This document shows positions 11,318-23,689 of a DNA stretch of 64,000 bases, piece by piece. The first letter of the stretch is position 1. Each line of letters begins with the position of its first letter. The notes under the pieces are model-generated. The model saw nothing but the letters and a program-made list of their open reading frames with translations, searched no databases and was not told the DNA's origin. This DNA is from Nemopilema nomurai (taxonomy: Eukaryota > Cnidaria > Scyphozoa > Rhizostomeae > Rhizostomatidae), in the NCBI GenBank assembly GCA_003864495.1, contig ML133387.1, forward strand, positions 42,634 to 106,633, read 5' to 3'. Position numbers and translations under genes: made by a program.

Positions 11318-14300
11318 TTAAACTCTTTGTGGTTCTGCAATCCTCATGTAGCTAGCCTTTCCCAGCGTAAAGATTACGTAGCATGTTGCTATCATACCAA
11401 TCACCTGCAAGAAAAAGCCTCGCAGTCAAAGAGAGGTCGGAATGACGTAATATAATTCGCTGACAGTCACACGGGCTTCCTCAAAGCTCTGTCGTAGAAT
11501 AAATACTTGCCTGTCGCCTTTTCATTACAGGCATTGACTTTACAGCGTATAGCTGCTAGCTTGATATTGCTGGTATTACTGCATGTACAACAATTAAAAG
11601 GGAAAATGATCGATGTCCCTTCTTAGCAAAATGATTAATGGCTAGCCAAAGTAACCTTAGAATCTGTGAAACAATAGTAGACTAATCCCCCTGTTCAACT
11701 TTGACCAACACCTTTGACAGAATGTTACAAAACCAAACTCAATAGAATAAAGCCTCAAAGAACTTTAAGCTTAATAATATTTGAGGACATATGAACAATC
11801 TAATTTCAACACTACATCTGTCCAACAGGGAGGGTTCATTTTACGTGCATATTCCAATACAGCTTCTTGATTGACATTCCCACTGCTATGCTACTTAATC
11901 ATCCTGGCACAAAAAATATGACATTGAGTATTCATTCTAATAACGGATTAACCATACCCCAAAAAGTAATAATCAGCAAGTAAAAACTCAAAACAAAAAC
12001 AAACAAGCGTAATGACAAAAACATTGGTTCTAATGCTGAATGTACCTGGAATATGGCAAAACCGATTCCAACTCCAATGATAGCATTTAAGCTGCCTTTA
12101 ACATAGTCTGACAACTTCTTGAAGCAACCCTGAAAAGATTTATATTAACTTCGATTCAATTGAAAATTGAAAAAAGTAAAAGAAAAAGTCCCTCTTGTCC
12201 TGCTCTCTAGATACCAATGCCTAGTATTCTTATTTTGCTAATAATGCCTGAAATATTTCCCATGAGACTTCAGGCGAGCAAAAATGCGAACATTCAAAAT
12301 TGCTATCGACATCTTTAACTGTTCACTTTATATCACCCGTTTTGAGTTTCACCAAGGCTTTGAATTTACTTCGGCTTCTAAAATGTCTCTAATCAAAATC
12401 CTTGCTGTTAATGCCAAAAGAGACATTTGTGTAGTTGACCCATATTAAAGACGGGGGCACAATCCAGTTGAGTTTTATCATGCGAATTGTCTTTGAGAAT
12501 ATAGTTATACCAGAATACGAGGCACTGTGTCCCAATAAAGATGGCTTAGAAAGAGAGTAACTTTATCAATGAGACACGATTCCCAACGGTTTTTACAAAA
12601 TATATGTAAGATTAAACAAGTTGATCTTTTGAGAAAATGTTTGTTAGATTAAGACATAAATATGCTTCATGCCACGTTAAAATATTGTCTTTAAAAGATG
12701 TTGTTCATGGTCTCTATTTATTGCCTTATCTCGCGATTGCGTGCCTGTTTTTCGACAGCTACCAAAGATAATTCTGAGTTTAGATTTTAGGGCCCAAGGT
12801 AGCACTAGAACTATCAACAAAAGGCGGGAGTCCTCTAGTATATAACGGCTACCACTATTAAAAAGCCTTTCACTTTTCCAACAAAGCCACCAACATTAAA
12901 TGGAGGAAATCAGACAACAATTTTATGTTGACAATACCTCTTGATAGACATTTGCTATGAATATGTATCCACACTCTGAGCTTGGGTGACGACAGCATGA
13001 CTTGGGGATCTCGCCAGTTTTTGTGACATTTCTCCAGTCGTTGGGTCCCATCACACCACAGCATTTCAACTAGAAAATAATTCAAACTTAAATTTTTTTT
13101 TCATTCAATAACCTCCTGACAAAACTTTTATATTCACTGTCAAGTTTTACGTTACATGCTATTACTTCATTTTTTGAAGAAATCTAAGTTTAAATCAATT
13201 TGTTGGGTCTCATTACACAACAACATTTCACCTAGAAAATGATTCAAACTCAAGTTCCTTCAAATAATGAAATAATGACCCATAACGTAAAAGGCGACAG
13301 TGAATATAAAAGTTTTGTCAGGAGGTAATTAATTGAGAAGGCTTCACGGAATTTTTAAGGGTAAATCTCTTCTTCACTTTACTGACTCAAAGACATAATA
13401 CATTGAACTGAGTAACAAGCCGTTCTCTTTCAAAATTAGCTCTATCATTTCTTGGCATTTTCGAAAAATATCAACCAACAAAGACTGTAATGCAAAAAAG
13501 CTTTGGCGACTCGTATTATTACTGACATTTAATCTCATATAGCATATTCTCTTTGAATGAAAACATCACTTAATGTCAACTACAAAACCAGCATCAAATT
13601 CTTGATTCTTGCTAAAATAACATAATATGTACAGCATCTTCTTTTAAGCTCTGCCAAACTTTTCAGTTGAGACAAAAAATGGACTAGAGATACAACAAAT
13701 TAAAACTTGGTAGAACGAATGACTGAATGATAAAATGAAACACAATCTTTGTCATAAGGAGATAACCATGCCTGTGGTATTTTTCTCATGTGTGATTCAC
13801 CCTCCTATGTATCTGTCTATTTGAGACCTGGTTTATACTTCCCCTGAAAACATTACCGTGACAGTACCAAATTCTGTTCCAGAAGCAAAAATTTGTTGTT
13901 GGCACATTTACTTCACTTATTACATTCTGAAGGTTGTGTTATAAAAGTGAAAATGGGCAATGAAGCTTTTTGCCTCAAATTGAGTCTTCTTGTTATGATT
14001 GAAATTATAATATATATATTACATATTTCATAGATAAGATATACATATATATTATTATAATTATAGATTTATATATATATATATTTCATTGAAGAAAACA
14101 AATTTATATGAACAGAACTTCACCAAAGCTAGAAAAAGCAGAGCTAGTTTTTGTATAGTTCAAGTTGTTTTCCTATGACACAACTCAGAGTATGCAAACA
14201 TCAGAAAATGACCAAAAGCAGACTAGAGTGAGGTGTTAAGTGACGGTAATTGGTCAATTATGTATAGCTTGATCCACAACTGCCTTTAGTTGGTCAGATG

Positions 14301-17300
14301 TGATAAGAAATTACCTCTGACTGCATTTTATTGAAAGCATCTCTGATGTACTGCTCATCCTTCAATGGATATTTGTGCAATGAACTGGTGAGATCTTGTT
14401 TTACACTGTTAGAGATCTATCAAGTAAAAACAAAAATAACATTGCTAGCTTCACATACTAAGAACAGGGAAGCAACTAAGGTAATAGCAACATTATCTAT
14501 TGCTTAAATTGACACAAACATTTTTGTCTTGAAGAAAAACAATTAAAAAAAATAAAACAGAGAAGATACGCATACAATTAAGTGGAAATATGCACAAAAT
14601 ATTCTATACAACACACATTTTGCAAAAACACTGTCACAATGCTAGAAAATGATTAGCAATTCTGAATGATTAGCAACCCTGTATTTTCTCAGCATAGAAA
14701 CTTTTGCATAGCCATATATATAATTATCTGAAAAAAAATCTTACTATGTTTCTGTAGCTGTATCCAAGACTCCCAGCCAATATCTCAAGAATGACAATCA
14801 TGAGAAGAAATGTGAAGAACTGCAAAAAAGGTCAATTAACCAAATTCAGCAAAAACCATATCATAGAAAACCATTAGCATGATACCAACTGAAGCTTCTA
14901 TCACTAAATAAACTTCAATGGCAAATCAAAAAGACATATTTTTGACAAAGGATATATATATTTACATAGCTAACACATGTTAAACTGTTGTGGGTTGGTT
15001 CTAGTTTTTGGAAAGTTTTGAGAAGAATGGCATCATTGGCAACGAAAAAGGAAGGAGCTATGAAGCAACTGAGCACTTTCCTGAATTGGAGCAAGGATGG
15101 TATTATTGAGATGTTTGAGTCAAAACAATATAATGATGAAAATATTATTAGAAGATTTCAAATTCTTCCACTGATGTACACTTTTATCAGTTTCCTACTA
15201 GAAAGATGTTTTTTATAGCAGGCCTTTTCGTTTTACGTGGGTGATCGCTCTCGCCCTCGCCTCAAAGTAGCCTTAAAGTAAAAGGCTTTTCGTTGAGGCT
15301 CCAAAAGAATATAAAAACATAGACGATGCCATCGGGGAGGATGAGAAAGAGAACATTTCAAGCGAGTCGAAATAAGATTACGATTCATACTCCGAAGAAG
15401 AACTTTAAAAAAGCGAACTTTGATTGATTTCAAGTCTGATTTTTTATGTTTTTTCTTAGCTGGTCAAACGTGTTTTCTCTCTGTCCGTTCCTAAAAGTCA
15501 CGGCATTCCTCTATGAAAGGTCATTGAAAATCTTCACAATGGCAATAAAAAGCAGAACAAGTTTTTTGCATACTAAAAGTACTTTTTCGTCCGACACTCC
15601 TCAGAGTATGCAAACATCGGAAAATAACCAAAAGCTGACCGAATAAATAGCCAGTTGCAGATCAAAAACACTAGAGGGTGACAAGAAGAGCGCATGATTG
15701 GTTATATTTTACCAATCACACCTAACTCTTGAAGAGCCCAAGGAAAAGTGAGAACTCTTTCTCTCTACAAAGACTAGGATTTTCCATTGAAATACATATA
15801 GACAGACTCCAAAACACCTGGGTGGAAAGATGACCTAGCTTGCCCAATTATACCAAAATAATGCATATTATTATAAATCATTACATTCAATCACACATTA
15901 TAAATCATTACATCAAACCCTAGGCAATCCTTCGGAGATAATACCCTAATTTCCCCTCAGGTCCTGAAGGACTTCCTGTTAACAAATATTGTTAGACAGG
16001 TGATCACCCTCCTAAGCTGTTTGTCACCCTTGCGAAAATGTCATCACAAAAAAGGCCTGTTTATAGTCAATATTTACACAATTTATCAGGTTTTCAACTG
16101 CACGCCATTGCACAACTAAAATGCTCAAGGGCTATGATTGAACACATGCTTTTGAAATTTTTTCCACTAAGGCCTAATTGTTTTTCAAACTGTATCGTCT
16201 AACTAACAACAGAGTGTCCTATTAAAATACAGAAGTAAAATTACATCACAAATGATGAAATAAAGTTACATATAAATCAGGCCTTCCTGGGAATAAATTA
16301 GCACACGTGTGGCATTTCGCACTCCTAGATTGTGGTAGGAGTGCGATGGAGTGCTATTGGTACTTTTTCTTATTACTACAGATTTTCTGTTGCATACTAT
16401 ATAGAGCCATAAAAAATTGAATGTTTCTTATTGATTTTCATTTACCGGTGGTTTTTTAAAATTTTGAGCCTTCTACCGTTTAGTTTTTTGTAAAGCGGTT
16501 TCTCATAATAAGAGGAGAAAATGTAACAAAGTTTTGATTGTTCTTACAACACACAATCGACCATTAAAAATAGTGTTTTAAAAACATGTGCGTGTCAATG
16601 CCAATCTGTGATAAAAACGTGGCGGAGCATCTGATTGGAAATTGCTTCAAAGTAGTCAAATAAAAATGTTTTCTGTTGTCTTTTCAAAAAATTAGAATGA
16701 ACAGGAACTTGCTGCACTTCTGCGCACTTCATGTTTACAATGCTGAAATTTTGAACTTTCAAAACGTTGTGTAAAACTAGTCCCCATGTTATGGTCGTTT
16801 GGTCCGTGTTTTATTGTAAGCAATAATTGTCACAACGGTCCTCCAAAATGACGTGCTGGCACCGCATAATGTTTAACTCGAACAAAGTAAACATCAAAGC
16901 GCTACTGCCACCTTGTTAGTTCCCTGCCCTAATCAACATTTGCTTGTCACACCTCTGCCAACGATTCTGAGCCAATTTTTTTTAGCTCAATGCATGCAGC
17001 CTTTCTATGGTTGCAGGTAAATGGAAACCAGGTTTAAAAAACAAATGAATAATTACAAAACAGGCGTGCGATTAAACACACTTCTCAGTGTGGGGAGGGG
17101 TGTACCAAGGTGTGCGAGTGCGATCGCACGCCTTTCCCAGGAAGGCCTGTAAATTGTAATATAATATAATATATTATTAAAATATTTACCACTCCCAAGC
17201 AGCATCTGTTACTTCTGCCTGTCCCATACAAGCCAATAATGGCAGCAACAAGAAATATGATTGACAACCCAAGGATGATAGCAGCTGGAACAATGGCATA

Positions 17301-18946
17301 TATGTCCACTGAAATGCGAGTGTAGCTGCTCCAGTTTCTTACAAAGAACACTGCAAGGTAGACCAGCAGAGCAGCAAAGCCCTGAAAAAATAAAATATCA
17401 TGTGAAAATCAATCATTTCTCTCTTTATATGCCTAGATTTGTTTTCATTCATAAATGGACTTCATCTTTAAGAAAGGATGACACACTAAATTAAGGAAGT
17501 GGGTTTTCAACTGGTGGCCCAATTAAATCATTATTGATTCAACTCTATGCCAATCAACCAGGTAAGGGAGGTTGAAAATGACAGACTCAAATAAAATTGA
17601 ATTGCAAAACCTACTTGATATAAGTTGGGCTAGGCAATTTTAAACTAACAGACAGTTAATACATGTGTATTGTAACCTTCTTGACAGACACAATGACATC
17701 ATATGAGGGGGAAGAAGGAGAAAGGAGAAGAAGGAGGAGGGGGAAGAAAGCAAAGAACCTTGGTAGGAATCCTCATTCAATATTCAAACAGTCTGATGAA
17801 GTTTGGCTACTAATGAGCTTCCTTTCCTGATTCTAGTGAGTTTAAAAACAACATAGATATTGATGCCTCTCTTGATAAATTCCAATAAAATGAACCATTA
17901 TGGTCATTCCAAGTTAGTTCCTTGATTTCATTGCACATAACACCCTCATCAAACATCAATAATTATCTAGATCACCAGAAATGAAGGACATTTATTCATC
18001 ATGATGGCCCCTGGGGAAAAGTGGTCTAAATTCATTTAGGTCAATTGCTTCAGGTCAATTAAATTTGAAGTATGTCAAAAGAGCCTTTTACCATTGGTTA
18101 TTTGGGTAATTAGGTATTTCATTTGGTAATATTTTTATAGCACTATCCTGTGTTGCATGCAATAGTTTCTTAATACCCTTTTTCACAAGAGTATTTAAAG
18201 TCAAATTTCACATGACATGATGAAAGAGTACATCAGCCAACAAGTTTTATATACATAACTATTCAAACAAAAATGCATCTTATAACAAATATACTTTGCA
18301 ACTTTGTCAATAATGTCAAAAAAATATTTTACAAATAAATCTCAGAATCTCTTATCAGTATACACCAGATTGCTAAATTTTCGAAATATTTTAAAGCTGT
18401 GTTGTTACAAGATCCACATGTACCAAAGGCGGAAATACAACAGAAAAGTGCTTGCATGACATTCAAATTTTTCAACATTCCACAGAATGTGAGATGGAGA
18501 CCAGTAATTTTGATGTAAAACAAAAAGGCTTTACCAATCAATTTGGCAAAGCCAAGCACAAATTATTAAATTACGAGTAATAATGCTATACGATAGTGGC
18601 CTTGTCATAGTTTACGATAGATCTCACCACGGCGGCCAGTTTAAATGCATTGTAATTATATTAAAGTCTACAAAAATGCTTGATAGTTAGTTCCACTCGA
18701 TACCTTGTGCAAAGAAAAACTTGTTTTGGAACCAGGCATGAAATTGATTCCATCATATATAACGCAATTTTCAAGAAACGTCAAGAACTTGGTCAACTAC
18801 GTTAATGGCGGATACTACTTCCTTACTAAAAGGATTTTGAAAATTCTGAGTTTACTGCGCTTCGGATAAAACATATTTCCACGTATACTTACAAGGTAGA
18901 CGAGATTATAGAAGTACAAGAAAGCCTTCCCACAAGGTGTCGACAT
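11318..18946 (-). CDS. Tetraspanin family membrane protein, seven exons, complete
   Basis: Exons on the minus strand are 18946-18893, 17381-17190, 14819-14745, 14416-14315, 13069-12938, 12129-12046 and 11404-11318. All introns are GT-AG and all junctions are phase 0. The product has 241 residues, the usual tetraspanin size. It starts MSTPCGKAFLYFYNLVYL. Membrane segments are at about 10-32, 46-71, 83-102 and 197-228. The large extracellular loop (about 103-196) carries the hallmark CCG (144-146), a second CC (166-167), C174 and C187, giving six cysteines for three disulfides. One N-glycosylation site (NVT) follows the CCG. Juxtamembrane cysteines typical of palmitoylation are C5 and C78-C79. 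Tetraspanins organise receptors and adhesion proteins in membrane microdomains; which member this is cannot be decided from sequence alone. Introns 2 and 4 contain an inverted-repeat element and an exon-5 duplicate respectively. Confidence 0.93.
13112..13325. repeat. Inverted repeat with 30-bp perfect arms in tetraspanin intron 4
   Basis: Bases 13112-13141 are exactly the reverse complement of 13296-13325. The similarity continues inward less perfectly, including 'tttacgtta' against 'taacgtaaa'. The spacer holds a duplicated piece of tetraspanin exon 5 (13202-13252). The transcript could fold into a long hairpin here. Confidence 0.85.
13202..13252 (-). pseudogene. Decayed partial duplicate of tetraspanin exon 5 and its acceptor
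   Basis: About 50 bases match, at roughly 80-85 percent by eye, the start of real exon 5 with its 3' splice site (13040-13090). Read on the minus strand the copy keeps a TTTTCTAG acceptor and would start VKCCCVMRPN, against LKCCGVMGPN in the true exon. The CCG signature is lost and no donor follows in the right place. It is a non-functional exon relic, although its acceptor might still compete in splicing. Confidence 0.7.
14009..14092. repeat. AT-rich simple repeat, mostly (TA)n
   Basis: A run of interrupted TA dinucleotides, 'atatatat' blocks alternating with 'attataat', in tetraspanin intron 4. It has no coding content. Confidence 0.85.
14183..14224 (+). repeat. Short intronic repeat, copy A
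   Basis: The block from 'ctcagagtatgcaaacatc' to 'gaccaaaagcagac' recurs at 15600-15642 in another intron of the same gene with a few substitutions. It may be the end of a local duplication or of an unrecognised mobile element. Confidence 0.6.
15600..15642 (+). repeat. Short intronic repeat, copy B
   Basis: Second copy of the block described at 14183-14224, about 88 percent identical by eye. It lies in tetraspanin intron 2, between exons 2 and 3. Confidence 0.6.
16278..17149. mobile_element. 872-bp non-autonomous DNA transposon in tetraspanin intron 2
   Basis: The ends are perfect 16-bp inverted repeats: CAGGCCTTCCTGGGAA at 16278-16293 and its reverse complement at 17134-17149. They are flanked by a 5-bp direct duplication TAAAT (16273-16277 and 17150-17154). 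The interior has no transposase frame. Near the right end is the 12-bp palindrome GTGCGATCGCAC. The CAG terminus recalls hAT-like elements, but a 5-bp duplication does not fit their usual 8 bp, so I leave the superfamily open. The right end lies 40 bp from the 5' splice site of exon 2 (GT at 17189-17188). Confidence 0.75.
17703..17757 (+). repeat. Purine-rich low-complexity tract
   Basis: About 55 bases of nearly pure A/G (GGA and GAA units) in tetraspanin intron 1. Such polypurine tracts can adopt non-B forms, but nothing further is visible. Confidence 0.7.
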
Positions 18947-21900
18947 CTTTCGTCTATCAAGTAGAACCAGATGTTGTTATTTTCAATATGTCGAGTTCCA
19001 TGTAGCTGAGTCTTTTTCACGAAAACGAGATTACGTCAATTCTCGTTTTCGTTTGAGCTTTCGTGTTTTGCGAGTGGATTTCCGTCAATTAAAAACAAAC
19101 CAAATTGAGTTTGGCCTTAATTCAGCAGGAAGTTTATATAAAATCTTGTTCGAAAAACACCCCGTAAAATTTTGTTAAATCTTAGATAAGAGGGAATAGA
19201 GAACTAGACAACTTGAAGAAAGAAAATGCAGAATGTGTAATATCAAATCGTTGTTCATAATTGCTTGCCATATGATATGATATTCTTTAGTTAAGAATTA
19301 TTAGTTTCCCACATGCTTTTAACATAAATATAAGCTCTACATATTTTCAGATAACAAAACGTTTCACCTGATTTTACACTAAAAAGTTTTCTCGCGTTCT
19401 CCAACAAGTTTGACACCTGAAAAAAACTTACCTTGCACATTGCTTGAAATACACCGAGTAACACCGGCAATAATTATTGTTACCTTGCTTCCATATGAAA
19501 TAGAGCAATTAGAAACGATAGGGGGAGATGCGTGGTGCTTAGGAAAGGCCACTGCTATTGGACATCTTTTATGGTTTGTGTCCGAAGGAAGCAAGTCTAT
19601 TGCTAGAGGAAAGCATGAAAATTTCCTTCCAAGGGTGCTCTTGACATAAAGAGAGGATTAAGGGTATATTTCTTTCTTTTTGCTCCCTGTTTTAACTTCA
19701 TTATCGTCCATTGCTGCTTTCACAAGAGATTTATGGAACAAGTTTGTTCTAACTCTTACAATTGTTGATAGTTGTGTAATGCTGGTATAATATATTACAA
19801 GTTTAGAATAATCGTTTGACAATGAAATGGAATTGGAAGCGTTCGGAAATAAAAGTTGAATCATACCCACTGTCTCATGTCGCCTGGCTTTTGTGCGTCA
19901 TAGGGGGGGATGGGGGGCTGTAGCAAGGGAAAATGTATTGGACAAACAACTATAAAATTGTTTGAAAGAAACTTGGACCAACGAATCCTTCTAACTTATA
20001 ACTTTTTACTATTATTCATACTATTAATCATAAACAGAAAATATGAGAAACTGGAAAGCAATTAGAAAAATAATACCTTTTTGTCTTAATTAGAAATTAG
20101 AGCCTTAAGAATCGAAGCGTCTTGAAATAGGATAACATAACAACAAGTAATGACGCAAACTAGAAAAACTGGCACCACTGGTAAAATATAACTTACGAAA
20201 AACCCAAACATCGTCTCACGATTATTTACCTGTTGCCGTTGTGATTTGAAAATTCATTTTGAAATTATTGACTTGCTTGGCCATGATTGCAAAATGATCT
20301 GTCTAAAACGGGAATTCTAGAGAGAGCCATTAGCGTGTTTATGGATAAATTTAAACTCATGGTTGGTTTCCATATTGCATACATAATATACTTCCTCATA
20401 TGAATTGAAGACTTTAGCTTGTAAATTTTCCTGGACGATAATACGATAATACGATAATACAACGTGACCGGGCTCCTCCTAGCATTTTGCACCCTCAAAA
20501 AAAGGTCTGACATCCATCACCGCCCAGCTCAAATCAAACCGATGGAAATCAAATGCTCAAAGCTGCCAAAAGTTAGATAGGAAGAGAGACACTTAAAGGC
20601 TGGTTAACGTGGATAAAAGTTGTTTGAAGGGTAGATGAAAAGTAGCCGCAAAAGGTAGATTAAAGTAGGTACTAAGAGGTACATAGAAAGTATTTGAAAG
20701 CAGCTGGAGATTAGCACCTTAAGGAAAGCTTCAATATAGCTACTTAAGAGTAGTTGAAAGAAGCTATTTAATGTTGATGAAATCATAATATATTTCCTAT
20801 CTTTCCATTTCCTTTCGCATTTTGATAGTTCGCTTATTTATTGCAACGCTTCAGGTGTATTTAGTACCCATGCTTGCTGCGGTGCGTTCCTAACGTGTTT
20901 TGTAAAGTGTTTGTAAACCTTCTTTTACAATCCTATACAGTTATTAACAACTTCTTTAATCTGATTTGCTGCAGAATAAATTCTGAACATTCTTTATGTT
21001 ATTATCATCAAATGAGCGAACTTTCTGACATTATAGGGCAGAAATGCAAATGGTCCATTGAATTCACAGTGCTCACGTGTCCAAGTACGTTATACGCTGT
21101 TCAAGTGACCCAAACGAATCACAAAAGTTTCTTGTATTGCAATGTTTCTCGAAATTCACTCAAGTTTGCCGCAGCAACTGTTAGCCAAACATGTACTTAA
21201 AACGCTGCAATCAATTATTGAATCGCTAAAATTCGGACAGAAATATATAGATAAGAGATTTTAAAAGATAACTCAACACTTTTCATGCTAAAATCGATGT
21301 GGAACTTCACAACATAAGGCCTTGCTTTTCGCGAATTTATAAGTGACATATTGCAAAGTTAACAATCACCAGATAAGGGTAGCGCCCCTTCACCTGTGGA
21401 AATAGTCGATCCCACAGTTCTCTAAAAAGGGTAATCCCCCCCCCCGTCACTATGCTAATGTCCCTGCTATTTCTAATGTGCATTTAATATGACCGCAATG
21501 ATATTTCTTCCATCGATAATCAGTCTACTAAATTCAAACTACTTCCTGTTTGTTTCAGACCCGCTGAAATGTGGATGCGAATCCTACGTGTAACAATCAT
21601 TTAAGCAACATTAACAAAGAAACCCAGCCTTTCGTAAAATAATTGTGAAGGTCAGTGACATCATTTTGAAATTCTTCTAATGGAACTGTGGTCTGCTTTC
21701 ATCTTTTATCCGGAGGTTGTTGTTGCGTTAACAGACCTTATTTAGTGCTTGTGACCTCGTTCTCAAAATGATAAAATCAGGGCCATTGAATTCCAGATGG
21801 TTAATAATAGAAAATGAATAATACAATGCAACTTTTCAGACAAAATCACAGTCTGTTTGAACAGGGCGCTGTAGACTTCTAATCGAAAGACGGATTATCA

Positions 21901-22046
21901 GCCTGCTTTTGTTAACTACTCACCGTAGCGAGAAGGGCAACACGATCATACTATTCTAGTTGCCTTCAATGATTGTGCTCTAGCTTCCAAGGCCTGAGAC
22001 TGTCCTTCAACTAGCCGGAAAGCCGACGTTGCTTCAACACGGGAAC
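18947..22046. other. Intergenic region between tetraspanin and GPCR genes
   Basis: The two genes diverge, so this 3.1 kb should contain both promoters and 5' untranslated exons. I see no conserved coding exon. A short 8-bp tandem repeat (unit acgataat, three copies) lies at about 20437-20462. A 108-codon open frame (20874-21200, +) has a good acceptor in front of its second half (TTGCTGCAG), but no family was recognised. A minus-strand frame at 19379-19594 ends near a consensus GTAAGT donor, also unrecognised. A C-run lies at about 21438-21447. Confidence 0.45.
20437..20462 (+). repeat. 8-bp microsatellite, three copies
   Basis: Three perfect head-to-tail copies of acgataat. Short and of no evident function. 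Confidence 0.75.
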
Positions 22047-23689
22047 ATGTCTACCAATGGAACTTCTTCATGGCCTTACGAGCCGCTAGACAACAAGCAA
22101 GGCGTTATACTTTTTGCATTGGCATTTGTCGGGATGGTTGCAAATATCACTGCCTTCTGTGCAACTCTCCGTCTTCCCAGAGCCTTTCGATCGTCCCTTA
22201 ACATTTTTGTGCTGGCGCTAACCTCGGTGGATCTACTATGCCTCGTGATTGCCCCGGTGCCGACATTTCTGTGCTACCTTACGCGGAACTGGGTTGGTGG
22301 ACAACACCTGTGCCGATTTCAAGGCTGTATATCCATTTTTGCTGCGTTCGGGTCAGGCTGCCTCGCAACGGCAATGGCGGTCGATCGTCACGTCGCCGTC
22401 TGTAAGCCCTTTTCATACAGAAACTTCCTTACACAGCGATACCCCTTTCGTGTGGTTGCGTCCGCACTGTTATTTTCCGGCATAATTGCAGTATTGCCAC
22501 TTATTGGCTTCGGCAACTTTGTTCGGAATCTCACTGGCACCTACTGCAGCCTAGACTGGTTTGCATCGGCACCGATCAACAAGGCATATGCAATCATATT
22601 TGCCTTCATCGGAATAGGTCTTATTATTACTGTAGTGTTTGCCAATGCAACGATTGCAGTCAGGGTGATTCAACGGATAAGGATGAATGCTGTTAATAGG
22701 ACCCAAGGAAATTCTACTGAGAAAAAACTGACCAGAACCGTGGTTTTGATTTCAATACTTTTTGTTGTCTGCTGGTTGCCTTACATGGTAAGATTGTATG
22801 CTTTTTAACGACTTTTGAGACATCTAGGTCTTCTATTTGAAGAAAAATGTTGAATCATATGTAGCATTGGAATGTCCCTCTTTATGCTGTCTCCCAAGGA
22901 CTGCACTATTTAGCTTTGCCCGTCAAAATCTCTCTGTAAAAGATTTGAAACCTTCAAAAATTATTCAATATATGTAAAGGTTATGCGTGCTCAACTGCAT
23001 TAATGGTGGATTGCTTTTGGTAGTATTGTTCCATAGCCTCCCAAAGAAAGAGGGAAATGAACATTGCAGGTCCTTGCTTGCTTATTTTGTGGTAAAACTA
23101 AAATGTAGTTTAAAATTATACAGTTTTTTCCTTCTCCCTTTACCAAGGAAATTGGTGGAGTAACTTGAAAAAAAGGTTCTTTTGATGATGTTTTTGCCCC
23201 CACCTCCTCCTTATCGAAATCGAAACAATATGCAGGCACATTTTGAACATGACTGCAAAACCAAAAGAGGCTTATGCTTGACAATTTGAGGCCAAGGGTT
23301 TTGGCCTTTTGCTATTTAGAATGATTTTTGCCTGTATCTGTCGGTCAATCTTTCAGTATGGATCACTTTGTCGGTCAATCTTGCAATATTTCTTTAAGAT
23401 TCGTGTCATATGCAACCAAGCTGGTTGGTGGAAAGATCCTTGGATCGATGTTCAAGTGTCAAGATTGATGCTGATCAACTTTGCCCTGGATCCGTTCCTG
23501 TACACACTATCAAGAGCTCAGTGTCGGCGGGTAGTAGGTGGCTGGCTGAGACCCTGCTGCTCACCTTGTGCGAGAGCCATCTCCAAAGCGAGGCAATCGA
23601 CGCAACGTTCAGCAATAACTCCACCTGCATCACATGAAAACAGTGCGGCTAACACTACAGAAACAAGTCTGACACAAATCCCGAATTGA
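22047..23689 (+). CDS. Rhodopsin-class (class A) G protein-coupled receptor, two exons
   Basis: Exon 1 is 22047-22787 (donor GTAAGA) and exon 2 is 23399-23689 (acceptor TTTAAG), joined in phase 0 to give 343 residues. The ATG at 22047 opens with MSTNGTSSWPYE, an extracellular tail with an N-glycosylation site. Class A landmarks are present: Asn33 in TM1, Asp62 in TM2 (TSVDLL), Cys89 and Cys167 for the loop disulfide, a DRH motif at 113-115 in place of DRY, CWLP at 242-245 in TM6, and DPFLY at 278-282 in TM7. A cysteine pair (CC) in the C-tail is a likely palmitoylation site. TM7 has no retinal-binding lysine, so this is not an opsin. The second extracellular loop (LTGTYCSLDWF) and the DPxxY motif hint at prostanoid- or amine-like receptors, but the ligand cannot be assigned. 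Another acceptor, TTTCAG at 23350-23355, is possible but fits the family less well. Confidence 0.87.

Noticed and set aside
14988..15218. 76-codon plus-strand frame inside tetraspanin intron 2
   Set aside because: It looked like a possible transposase fragment, but no motif could be identified and no terminal repeats frame it.
20874..21200. 108-codon plus-strand frame with an internal TTGCTGCAG acceptor
   Set aside because: No homologous family, no donor partner and no domain; kept only as a remark in the intergenic entry.
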